Shown here: positions 1-7,961 of the stretch, in pieces
Position numbering within the stretch: position 1 is the first letter of the stretch
Layout: every line of letters begins with the position of its first letter
Assembly (NCBI RefSeq): GCF_004135935.1
Contig: NZ_CP025086.1
Location: 1,984,001-2,048,000, forward strand
DNA from: Methylovirgula ligni
Lineage (GTDB): Bacteria; Pseudomonadota; Alphaproteobacteria; Rhizobiales; Beijerinckiaceae
Direction: 5' to 3'
DNA: 64,000 bases
The notes under the pieces: generated by a model
Told to the model about the DNA's origin: nothing
The model's database searches: none
What the model saw: only the letters and a program-made list of their open reading frames with translations
Program-made: the position numbers and the translations under genes

Positions 1-645
1 CTCGGCCGGATCGATCCAGACGACGGGCCAGGGCGCGAGCCGCTCGAATTGCGCCAGCAGCAGCGGATAATGCGTGCAGGCCAGCACGATGCAATCGGTT
101 CGCAATCCGTCTTTTTCGACAAAACTCGGCGCGATTTCATCTGTGAGCGAAACGTCGGAAACCGGTTCGCCTTTCATGAAGGCTTCGGCGAGGCTGGCGA
201 GCTTGGTCGAGCCGACGAGCGTCACATCGCAATGGGCGGCATAGGTGCGCACGAGATCGTGCGTATAGTCGCGCGCGACGGTGCCCGGCGTTGCCAGAAT
301 GGAAATCAGCTTCGAGGCCGATCGCGTCGCCGCCGGCTTGATCGCAGGCACGGTGCCGATGAAGGGCAGGCCGGGATAGGCGGCGCGCAGATGCGGCAGC
401 ACCAGGGTCGAGGCAGTGTTGCAGGCGATGACGATGGCATCGGGCGCATAATCGCCGACGAGCCGCGCCACGACCGTGCCGACGCGCTTTATTAGGTCCG
501 GTTCGCTGAGCCGGCCATAGGGAAAGCCCGCGTCGTCGGCAACATAGAGGCATTGCGCATCCGGCCGCTGGCGCATCACTTCCGTAAGGACGGTGAGGCC
601 ACCCAGCCCGGAATCAAAGACGACAACATGCGGCGGTTTCGGCAT
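1..645 (-). CDS. murI: Glutamate racemase, C-terminus beyond the left edge
   Basis: Interconverts L- and D-glutamate in the cytoplasm for peptidoglycan synthesis. The first 215 residues are present, starting at ATG 643-645. Near the N-terminus the motif FDSGLGG carries the first active-site region. Both catalytic cysteines are visible, in the contexts ACNTAST (about residue 75) and ACTHYP (about residue 197). The frame stays open to base 1, so the end of the protein is lost. It is transcribed away from the MFS gene, leaving a 192-bp divergent spacer. The family is about 265 residues long, so roughly 50 residues are missing. The family assignment is secure. Confidence 0.93.
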   Translation of the reverse strand, partial: MPKPPHVVVFDSGLGGLTVLTEVMRQRPDAQCLYVADDAGFPYGRLSEPDLIKRVGTVVARLVGDYAPDAIVIACNTASTLVLPHLRAAYPGLPFIGTVPAIKPAATRSASKLISILATPGTVARDYTHDLVRTYAAHCDVTLVGSTKLASLAEAFMKGEPVSDVSLTDEIAPSFVEKDGLRTDCIVLACTHYPLLLAQFERLAPWPVVWIDPAE

Positions 646-837
646 AAGGGCTTGGACGGGGCCTTGGATTGAACTGCGTTGAATTGCCCACTCGGGCTGC
701 GGCGATCCTTAGCGCGTTCCGGCGCCAAGATCGACCCATTTCACCTCTCGGCCGAAGCAGGAAAGTCACAGTTCGCAAAGGCTCGCGGCCCAATTGAGGC
801 TTTTTCCTGCGGTGCGCGTTTAGCACGGGGAGAATCC

Positions 838-2307
838 ATGCAGGAAAAAGCCTCGCAAGAAGCAGCTACGCATGACGAGCCGATCATCGCGACGCGCGTT
901 CCCGCGCGACTCGATCGGCTGCCGTTCGGCCGTTTCCACATGCGCGTCATTATCGCACTCGGTATCACCTGGATTTTGGATGGGCTCGAGGTGACGCTCA
1001 CGGGCTCGCTCGCCGGCGCGCTCAGAGCGAGTCCGGTGCTGCACTTCTCCGACCGGGATATCGGTCTTGTTTCGGGTTTCTACCTCGCCGGTGCGGTGGT
1101 TGGCGCGCTCGTCTTCGGCTGGCTGACGGATCGGTTCGGCCGCAAAAAGCTCTTTTTCATCACGCTTGGGCTCTATGCCGCGGCGACGGCGGCGACGGCC
1201 TTCAGCTTCGGCCTCGTGAGCTTCTGCCTGTTTCATTTTCTGACTGGCGCGGGAATCGGCGGCGAATACAGCGCGATCAATTCGACCATCCAGGAATTCA
1301 CTCCGGCGCGGCTGCGCGGGCGCATCGATATGGCGATCAACGGTTCGTTCTGGATCGGCGGCGCGATGGGCGCAGGTGCTTCCATTTTGCTATTGAACCC
1401 GTTGTATTTCGCCCCGGATTTCGGCTGGCGGTTGGCCTTTTTCATCGGCGCGGTGCTGGCGCTCGGCATCCTCGCTTTGCGGAGGTTCATCCCCGAAAGC
1501 CCGCGCTGGCTTGTCATCCACGGGCAGGAGAAAAAAGCCGAGGCGATCGTCGACGCGATTGAAGCGGAGTTCGCAACGCGCGGCATCGCGCTCAGCGCGC
1601 CGGAAACGCTGAAGCCGCTGCGCATCAAGCCGCGCCACGCCACGCATCTGAGCGAAGTCTTCCGTGCATTGTTCGTGACATTCCGCCAGCGCACCCTCGT
1701 CGGCCTTACGCTGATGGCGGCGCAGAGCTTTTTCTATAACGCTATCTTCTTCACGTATGCTCTGGTGCTGATGACTTTTTATCATGTGTCGCAGCAGAGT
1801 GTCGGGCTTTACATCTTCCCCTTCGCAGCCGGCAATTTCCTGGGGCCTTTGCTGCTCGGGCCGCTTTTCGACAAGATCGGGCGCAAGCCGATGGTCGCCG
1901 CGACCTATGTCATCGCCGGCGCGCTGCTCGCCCTGTCGGCGGCTCTGTTTGCCGCCGGGGTACTGGATGCGCGAACGCAGACGATTGCCTGGATGATCGT
2001 TTTCTTCTTCGCCTCCGCCGCGGCGAGCGCCGCCTATCTGACGGTGAGCGAGATTTTCCCCGTCGAGATCCGGGCTCTGGCCATTGCCACTTTTTATGCC
2101 GTGGGCACGGGCGTCGGCGGTATCGCCGCGCCGGTCCTTTTCGGCGCGCTGATCGAAACGGAAAAGCGGGGCCTCGTGCTGATCGGCTATCTTATCGGTG
2201 CCGCGCTGATGATCGGGGCAGGGGTGGTACAAGCCTTCTTCGGCGTCGCCGCCGAAGGCAAGTCGCTCGAATCCGTGGCTCAGCCCTTATCGTCGGACGG
2301 CGGTTGA
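838..2307 (+). CDS. MFS transporter, sugar/metabolite porter type
   Basis: Probable proton-coupled solute transporter of the inner membrane, 489 residues. About twelve hydrophobic helices are visible. The loop between helices 2 and 3 has the MFS signature GWLTDRFGRKK, and the equivalent in the second half is GPLFDKIGRKP; PESPRWL after helix 6 is typical of the sugar-porter and related families. I chose ATG 838 because GGGGAGA lies just upstream; the frame is open further upstream to 679, but that stretch is not hydrophobic and has no good ribosome site. The substrate cannot be told. Its end overlaps the convergent trmJ by 28 bases. Confidence 0.85.
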   Translation: MQEKASQEAATHDEPIIATRVPARLDRLPFGRFHMRVIIALGITWILDGLEVTLTGSLAGALRASPVLHFSDRDIGLVSGFYLAGAVVGALVFGWLTDRFGRKKLFFITLGLYAAATAATAFSFGLVSFCLFHFLTGAGIGGEYSAINSTIQEFTPARLRGRIDMAINGSFWIGGAMGAGASILLLNPLYFAPDFGWRLAFFIGAVLALGILALRRFIPESPRWLVIHGQEKKAEAIVDAIEAEFATRGIALSAPETLKPLRIKPRHATHLSEVFRALFVTFRQRTLVGLTLMAAQSFFYNAIFFTYALVLMTFYHVSQQSVGLYIFPFAAGNFLGPLLLGPLFDKIGRKPMVAATYVIAGALLALSAALFAAGVLDARTQTIAWMIVFFFASAAASAAYLTVSEIFPVEIRALAIATFYAVGTGVGGIAAPVLFGALIETEKRGLVLIGYLIGAALMIGAGVVQAFFGVAAEGKSLESVAQPLSSDGG

Positions 2308-3107
2308 GGTTTTCTCCGGGTCTTCCCCGCGCGCGGTCCTTCAACGAGCCGCACGACCATGCCGCGCAAGCTGCTGACATCCTGCTCGGACAAGTTCATG
2401 CGGTGAAATATGTTGCGCAGATTGTTCTGCATCACCGGCCGCTTCGCCAGCGGACGGAAGAAGCCGACGCGCTCCAGTTCGCCTTCAAGATAGGCGAAAA
2501 AGGAGAGAATCATCTCGCGCGGCGCCCCGGGCGAACGCTCCGGCGGCTGAAACGGCGGTGCGCTGCCGTGCGCCGCCTTCATCCATTCGTAGCCGACGAG
2601 AAGCACGGCCTGAGCGAGATTGAGCGAGGCATAGGCCGGATTGACCGGAAAGCTGATGATCTTGTCGGCCAGCGCGATTTCCTCATTGTCGAGGCCGGTG
2701 CGCTCCGGGCCGAAGAGAATCCCGAGCTTTTCGCCCGCCAAGACGCGCGCCGCCGCCTCGCTCATCGCGGCATCGGGCGCCAGCACGGGCTTCAACTGGC
2801 CACGCTCCCGCGCCGTCGTCGCATAAACGGCGTTGAGATCGGCGACCGCCTCTTCGAGGCTCGAAAAAAGCTTCGCTGCTTCGAGCAGATGCACAGCGCC
2901 CGCGGCGGCGGCATAGGCGCCCTTGCGCAGCGCGCCGGTGCGCGGCCAGCCCTCGCGCGGATTGACGAGACGCAGGTCGCTCAAGCCGAAATTCGCCATG
3001 GCCCGCGCGCACATGCCAATATTCACGGCGAGCTGCGGCCGCACCAGAATCACGGCAGGGCCGCCAGTGAGGCTCGGAATGGTATGATTTGTGCCAGCGC
3101 CAGTCAT
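2280..3107 (-). CDS. trmJ: tRNA (cytidine/uridine-2'-O-)-methyltransferase, TrmJ family
   Basis: SPOUT-class methyltransferase of 275 residues, expected to methylate the 2'-OH of nucleotide 32 in tRNA. The N-terminal part has VILVRPQLAVNIG and ARAMANFG, typical of the TrmH/TrmJ group. The knotted AdoMet site is marked by ILFGPERTGL, then PVNPAYASLNLAQAV. A helical C-terminal part with a basic tail (KTRRKPQ) follows, as in TrmJ. The gene lies between the convergent MFS gene, which it overlaps by 28 bases, and the divergent icd. The family is clear; the exact tRNA target is inferred from the family. Confidence 0.9.
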   Translation of the reverse strand: MTGAGTNHTIPSLTGGPAVILVRPQLAVNIGMCARAMANFGLSDLRLVNPREGWPRTGALRKGAYAAAAGAVHLLEAAKLFSSLEEAVADLNAVYATTARERGQLKPVLAPDAAMSEAAARVLAGEKLGILFGPERTGLDNEEIALADKIISFPVNPAYASLNLAQAVLLVGYEWMKAAHGSAPPFQPPERSPGAPREMILSFFAYLEGELERVGFFRPLAKRPVMQNNLRNIFHRMNLSEQDVSSLRGMVVRLVEGPRAGKTRRKPQPPSDDKG

Positions 3108-3211
3108 CGCTCTACAGGCGAAGTTTCATCTCGAGAGCCGAAATTTCCGCAGGCCGAAATCGGCGCAAAGTCCATGTCTGCACCGCTTTTCGACCCCAGA
3201 TGCCGGTGCTA

Positions 3212-3229
3212 TAGGGGCGTCAGCCCCTA
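3212..3229 (+). promoter_or_regulatory. Perfect hairpin in the icd leader
   Basis: TAGGGGC and GCCCCTA form a perfect 7-bp inverted repeat around the tetraloop GTCA, ending 21 bases before the icd start codon. It has no T-run, so it is not an ordinary terminator. It could be an operator or a leader structure; the sequence alone does not decide. Confidence 0.4.
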
Positions 3230-3250
3230 CGCAATACTGAAGGTTTTGCC

Positions 3251-4477
3251 ATGAACAAGATCAAGGTCGCAAATCCCGTCGTTGAGCTCGATGGAGACGA
3301 GATGACCCGGATCATCTGGCATCTCATCCGCGACAAGCTGATCCATCCCTATCTCGACATCCGGCTCGATTATTTCGATCTCTCGATGGAGAACCGCGAC
3401 GCGACCAACGATCAGGTCACGGTCGATGCCGCCAATGCGATCAAGAAATATGGCGTCGGCGTCAAATGCGCGACGATCACGCCGGACGAGGCGCGCGTCA
3501 AAGAATTCAATTTGAAGGAAATGTGGAAGTCGCCAAACGGCACGATCCGCAACATCCTGGGCGGCGTCATTTTCCGCGAGCCGATCATTTGCAAGAACGT
3601 CCCGCGCCTCGTGCCCGGCTGGACGGCGCCGATCGTCGTCGGCCGCCACGCCTTCGGCGATCAGTACCGCGCCACCGATTTCAAAGTGCCCGGCAAGGGC
3701 CGGCTCACCGTCAAATTCGAGGGCGACGACGGTACCGTCATCGAGAAGGAAGTGTTCAACTTCCCCAGCTCCGGCGTCGCGATGGCGATGTACAATCTTG
3801 ACGATTCGATCCGCGATTTCGCGCGCGCCTCGCTGAACTATGGTCTGTTGCGCAAGTTCCCGGTCTATCTTTCGACCAAGAACACGATTCTCAAGGCGTA
3901 CGACGGCCGCTTCAAGGACATTTTTCAGGAAGTCTACGAGAACGAGTTCAGGCCGCAATATCAGGCGGCCCGGCTCACCTACGAGCATCGGCTCATCGAC
4001 GACATGGTCGCCTCGGCGCTCAAATGGTCGGGCGGCTATGTCTGGGCCTGCAAAAACTACGATGGTGACGTGCAGTCGGACACGGTGGCGCAGGGCTTCG
4101 GCTCGCTCGGCCTGATGACGTCGGTGCTGTTGACGCCGGACGGGCAGACGGTCGAGGCCGAAGCGGCGCACGGCACCGTGACGCGGCACTATCGCGAACA
4201 TCAGAGGGGCCGCGAGACCTCGACCAATTCGATCGCCTCGATTTTCGCTTGGACGCGCGCGCTGAGCCATCGGGCCAAGCTCGACGACGACGCGGACCTC
4301 GCCCGTTTCGCCGCCACTTTAGAAAGGGTCTGCGTTGATACGGTCGAATCCGGGTTCATGACCAAGGATCTGGCGCTGCTCGTCGGCGCCGACCAGAAAT
4401 GGCTCTCGACCACGGGTTTCCTCGATAAGATCAGCGAGAATCTGCACAAAGCGCTCGAAACGCCGGCGGCGGCGTGA
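3251..4477 (+). CDS. icd: NADP-dependent isocitrate dehydrogenase
   Basis: Oxidatively decarboxylates isocitrate to 2-oxoglutarate in the TCA cycle, making NADPH. The 408-residue length and sequence match the dimeric, eukaryote-like class II enzyme common in alphaproteobacteria. Visible signatures are [12 protein letters not shown] at the N-terminus, the isocitrate-binding SPNGTIRN at about residue 95, YDGDVQSD at about residue 271, and [11 protein letters not shown] in the cofactor region at about residue 304. GAAGG lies ahead of ATG 3251. It stands alone, with a hairpin in its leader and dksA downstream on the same strand. Confidence 0.97.
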   Translation: MNKIKVANPVVELDGDEMTRIIWHLIRDKLIHPYLDIRLDYFDLSMENRDATNDQVTVDAANAIKKYGVGVKCATITPDEARVKEFNLKEMWKSPNGTIRNILGGVIFREPIICKNVPRLVPGWTAPIVVGRHAFGDQYRATDFKVPGKGRLTVKFEGDDGTVIEKEVFNFPSSGVAMAMYNLDDSIRDFARASLNYGLLRKFPVYLSTKNTILKAYDGRFKDIFQEVYENEFRPQYQAARLTYEHRLIDDMVASALKWSGGYVWACKNYDGDVQSDTVAQGFGSLGLMTSVLLTPDGQTVEAEAAHGTVTRHYREHQRGRETSTNSIASIFAWTRALSHRAKLDDDADLARFAATLERVCVDTVESGFMTKDLALLVGADQKWLSTTGFLDKISENLHKALETPAAA

Positions 4478-4526
4478 TAGCCGTCTCGCCAGCCCCGCAG
4501 CTTCGCCGTTGAAAACGGGGAATGAA

Positions 4527-4566
4527 TATAACGAGCTTATTGTCTCGCACGGCGTATCTCGTTATA
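4527..4566. promoter_or_regulatory. Inverted repeat upstream of dksA
   Basis: TATAACGAG (4527-4535) and CTCGTTATA (4558-4566) are perfect 9-base inverted copies 22 bases apart, ending 38 bases before the dksA GTG start. This could be a paired operator or a long-loop hairpin near the promoter. No T-run follows, so I do not call it a terminator. Confidence 0.4.
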
Positions 4567-4604
4567 AGGCCATCGATTTCGTTTGAGGTGCGGAGATTCT
4601 GGAC

Positions 4605-5024
4605 GTGCCGAGTGATGCAATCGATATCGATTACCGGCCCTCGGAAGACGAGCCTTTCATGAATGAGAGGCAGCGCGAATATTTTCGCCGCAAATTGCTC
4701 GCCTGGAAGGAAGACATATTGCGGGAAAGCCGCGAGACTCTCGTCGTCCTGCAGAATGATAACGAGAATCTTCCCGATCTCGCCGATCGCGCCTCTTCCG
4801 AGACGGACCGTTCCATCGAACTTCGCGCCCGCGACCGGCAGCGCAAGCTGATCTCCAAGATCGATGCGGCGCTCGGGCGTATCGAGGATGGAAGCTACGG
4901 TTATTGCGAGGAGACAGGCGAGCCGATCTCGCTCAAGCGCCTCGATGCGCGGCCTATCGCGACCTTCTCGATCGAGGCGCAGGAACGCCACGAGCGCCGC
5001 GAAAAGGTCTATCGCGACGGCTGA
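4605..5024 (+). CDS. dksA: DksA/TraR-family RNA polymerase-binding regulator
   Basis: Small coiled-coil protein that enters the RNA polymerase secondary channel and works with ppGpp in the stringent response; 139 residues. The helical hairpin around residues 25-90 includes DRASSETDRSIELRARDR, the DksA coiled-coil tip region. The C-terminal zinc-finger region reads YGYCEETGEPI and ARPIATFSIEAQ: only the first of the four usual cysteines is left, the form common in alphaproteobacterial DksA. GTG 4605 is chosen because GGAG sits 10 bases upstream; an internal ATG at 4659 would remove part of the N-terminus. Confidence 0.9.
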   Translation: MPSDAIDIDYRPSEDEPFMNERQREYFRRKLLAWKEDILRESRETLVVLQNDNENLPDLADRASSETDRSIELRARDRQRKLISKIDAALGRIEDGSYGYCEETGEPISLKRLDARPIATFSIEAQERHERREKVYRDG

Positions 5025-5194
5025 TTCGTCACGCCGCCTTGGGGCCCGGTTTCCGACGACACGTGGTCAGGCCGAATGGCGCGCCCCTGCCGTTTGGCGC
5101 AATTGCATCCTATATATCACCCGGTCTAGCCTAGCCGGCGGGATGGCCTCGGCCGCGCCGCCGTCCCGCATCTCCAGACCTTCCGGAACGAGAC

Positions 5195-6520
5195 ATGCCC
5201 GAATCCGCTATTGCCCCGCTTACGCCAAGTCCGACCGCGCCCGCCCAGCCCGCAGGTCCCAGGGTGACCAGCGCGAAACTCGCCAATGGCCTCGAAATCG
5301 TGGTGATTCCCGACCATCGCGCGCCGGTCGTCACGCATATGGTCTGGTACCGCAACGGCTCGGCCGACGATCCGGCGGGCAAATCCGGCATCGCCCATTT
5401 TCTCGAACATCTGATGTTCAAGGGTACCAAAGATCACCCGGTGGGCGAATTCTCCGAACTCATCGCCGACGTCGGCGGCCAGGAGAATGCGTTCACATCG
5501 AACGATTACACCGCCTATTTTCAGCGCGTGCCGAAAGAGCATCTGCGCACCTGCATGGATTATGAGGCGGACCGGATGCAGAACCTCGTCCTGACCGACG
5601 AGGTGGTGGCGCCGGAGCGGGACGTGGTGCTGGAAGAGCGCCGGATGCATACCGATTCCGACCCGTCGGATCTTCTGAGCGAGGCGGTCCAGTCGGCGCT
5701 GTTCACGCGCCATCCTTATGGCCTGCCGGTCATCGGCTGGGCGGATGATATCGCTGGTCTCGGCCGCACCGACGCGCTCGCCTATTACCAGCGCTTCTAC
5801 ACGCCGGAAAATGCCATCCTGATCGTCGCCGGCGATGTGGAGCCGCAGGAGGTCATCGCGCTCGCGGGCGAGGTCTACGGCACGATCCCCGCGCGCGGCG
5901 AGGCGCCGAAGCGCTGGCGCGTGCGCGAGCCGCAGCCACATGCGCATCGGCTCGTGACCCTTGCCGACGAGAAAGTGGAACAGCCCTCTTATCAAACCTG
6001 CTTCCTGGTGCCGTCCTACAAGACCGCGCCGCGGGAGGCGGAGGCTCTGGAAGTGCTTGCGCATTATCTCGGCGGTGGTCAGGCGAGCCTGCTGTTCAAG
6101 CGGCTGGTTGTCGAAAAGAAGCTCGCTGTCTCGGTCGGCGCCTATTACGGCGGCACGGCGCTCGACGAGACCCGCTTCTATATCTACGGCATGCCGGCGC
6201 CCGGCGTTTCGCTTGAGACGCTCGACGAAGAGATCGCGTCCATCCTCGCCAGCCTTGCTGAAAAGGGCGCCGACGAGGCCGATGTCGCGCGCGCCCGCTC
6301 GCGCCTAGTCGCCGACACGATCTATGCCCAGGACAATCAGGCCACGATGGCGCAATGGTATGGCGCCTCGCTCGCCACCGGCCTGTCGCTCGACGAGATT
6401 CAGAACTGGCCGGAGCGGATCGAGGCTGTCAGCGCGGCCGATGTCGTCAAGGCGGCACGCTGGCTCGACCGGCAGCGCGGCGTCACCGGCTTTCTGCTGC
6501 CCTCTGGCCGCGCCGCCTAA
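5195..6520 (+). CDS. M16B zinc peptidase, catalytic subunit
   Basis: Pitrilysin-family metallopeptidase of 441 residues. The inverted zinc motif HFLEH, at about residues 67-71, is followed by MFKGT; the third zinc ligand lies in the usual downstream glutamate-rich stretch (VVLEERRMHTD). It carries a Pro/Ala-rich N-terminus without a clear signal peptide. The gene sits 15 bases upstream of a second M16 gene that lacks the zinc site. Paired active and inactive M16B subunits form heterodimeric peptidases in other alphaproteobacteria (for example Sph2681/Sph2682 of Sphingomonas), so a heterodimer is inferred here. The substrate is unknown. Confidence 0.88.
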   Translation: MPESAIAPLTPSPTAPAQPAGPRVTSAKLANGLEIVVIPDHRAPVVTHMVWYRNGSADDPAGKSGIAHFLEHLMFKGTKDHPVGEFSELIADVGGQENAFTSNDYTAYFQRVPKEHLRTCMDYEADRMQNLVLTDEVVAPERDVVLEERRMHTDSDPSDLLSEAVQSALFTRHPYGLPVIGWADDIAGLGRTDALAYYQRFYTPENAILIVAGDVEPQEVIALAGEVYGTIPARGEAPKRWRVREPQPHAHRLVTLADEKVEQPSYQTCFLVPSYKTAPREAEALEVLAHYLGGGQASLLFKRLVVEKKLAVSVGAYYGGTALDETRFYIYGMPAPGVSLETLDEEIASILASLAEKGADEADVARARSRLVADTIYAQDNQATMAQWYGASLATGLSLDEIQNWPERIEAVSAADVVKAARWLDRQRGVTGFLLPSGRAA

Positions 6521-6535
6521 TAACCAGGATTACCG

Positions 6536-7825
6536 ATGACCGACACTTTGAAGACCGAGCCGAAACCCGCGGGCGCCCGCGCCGCGCGCGTGCAGCAGAT
6601 CGTCTCGCCCGGCGGCATCGCGGCGTGGCTGGTCGAGGACTATACCGTGCCGCTGGTGGCGGTCGAATTCGCCTTCCACGGCGGCGCGGCGCAAGACCCG
6701 TCGGCAGCGCCCGGCGTCGCGACGCTGCTTGCCGGCCTGCTGGACGAAGGCGCGGGGCCTTACGATTCCGAAGCCTTCCACCGCGTGCTTGAAGAACATG
6801 CCATCGAGATCGGCTTCTCGGCCGAGCGCGATCTCCTCGTCGGACGCATGCAGACGCTGGCGCGCAACAAGGCCAAGGCGTTCGAGCTACTCGCCCTCGC
6901 GGTCGCCGAGGCGCGGCTCGATCTCGAGCCGCTGGAGCGGGTGAAGAGCCAGATCGCCGCCGGCCTCAAGCGCGAGATCAACGATCCCGATTCGGTCGCC
7001 AGCCGCGCCTTCCGCCGCATCGCCTATGCTGGCCATCCCTATAGCGCGCCGGTGCGCGGCGATCTTGCGACCATCGGCTCGCTGTCGCGCACGCATGTCG
7101 TTGATTTGCGTGCCGCCAATCTCGCCCGCGACAATCTGAAGATCGCGGTCGTCGGCGCGATCGACGCGCAGGCGCTTGGTACCTATCTCGACGATGTTTT
7201 CGGCAGATTGCCGGAAAATGCCGCGCTGCTTCCGGTGCCCGACGTCGCCTTCGCCGGGGCCGGGACACAGGAGATCGTCGATATCGATCTGCCGCAATCG
7301 ACCATCCGCTTCGGCCGTCAGGGCATCGCGCGCGATGACAAGGATTTCATCCCCGCGACCGTGGTCAATCATGTGCTCGGCGGCGGCGTCTTCTCGGCGC
7401 GGCTCTTCCGCGAGGTGCGCGAAAAACGCGGGCTTGCCTATTCGGTCTATTCGCAGCTCTCGGCGCAGGACCATGCGGCGATGCTTTTCGGCGGCACCTC
7501 GACCAAGAACGAGCGCGCGGCGGAATCGCTGCAGGTGATTCAAGGCGAAATCCGCAGTCTCGCCGAGGCCGGCCCGAGCGCCGAGGAACTCGACAAGGCG
7601 AAGAAATATCTCGTCGGCTCCTACGCGCTGCGCTTCGATTCCTCGACCAAGATCGCCGCGCATCTCGTGCGCCTGCAGGCCGAGGGTCACGGGGTCGATT
7701 ATCTCGACGCGCGTAACGGCCTGATCGAGGCGGTGACGCTGGAGGACGCCAAGCGCGCCGCCAAACGCCTCTTCGGCGATGGCTCGCTGCTCGTCGCCGT
7801 CGCGGGGAGGCCAGTGGGGCTATAA
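6536..7825 (+). CDS. M16B peptidase-like subunit without the zinc site
   Basis: Partner of the upstream peptidase, 429 residues. Where HxxEH is expected after the FHGGAAQDP segment, the sequence has TLLAGLLDEG, so it cannot bind zinc. The C-terminal half keeps the substrate-binding signature REKRGLAYSVYS (about residue 300), as expected for the non-catalytic subunit of an M16B heterodimer. The 15-bp spacing to the gene upstream indicates one transcript. A palindromic repeat follows the stop codon. Confidence 0.87.
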   Translation: MTDTLKTEPKPAGARAARVQQIVSPGGIAAWLVEDYTVPLVAVEFAFHGGAAQDPSAAPGVATLLAGLLDEGAGPYDSEAFHRVLEEHAIEIGFSAERDLLVGRMQTLARNKAKAFELLALAVAEARLDLEPLERVKSQIAAGLKREINDPDSVASRAFRRIAYAGHPYSAPVRGDLATIGSLSRTHVVDLRAANLARDNLKIAVVGAIDAQALGTYLDDVFGRLPENAALLPVPDVAFAGAGTQEIVDIDLPQSTIRFGRQGIARDDKDFIPATVVNHVLGGGVFSARLFREVREKRGLAYSVYSQLSAQDHAAMLFGGTSTKNERAAESLQVIQGEIRSLAEAGPSAEELDKAKKYLVGSYALRFDSSTKIAAHLVRLQAEGHGVDYLDARNGLIEAVTLEDAKRAAKRLFGDGSLLVAVAGRPVGL

Positions 7826-7840
7826 TAAGCTATTGAAAGT

Positions 7841-7917
7841 CGTCATTGCGAGGAGCCGGAGGCGACGAAGCAATCCAGCATATGCTCATGGATTGCTTCG
7901 CTTCGCTCGCAATGACG
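7841..7917. repeat. Palindromic repeat family A, copy 1
   Basis: A ~77-bp imperfect palindrome beginning CGTCATTGCGAGGAG and ending CGCAATGACG, with inner arms GAAGCAATCCAG and GGATTGCTTCG around a short loop. Three more copies lie at 11968, 15841 and 17232. It sits between the M16 pair and mutL and could fold into a long RNA hairpin in either direction. Such elements are widespread in Hyphomicrobiales genomes. Confidence 0.85.
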
Positions 7918-7961
7918 CGGAGACGGTATAGTATCATCTGTCAAGAACAGAAGTTTGCGCC

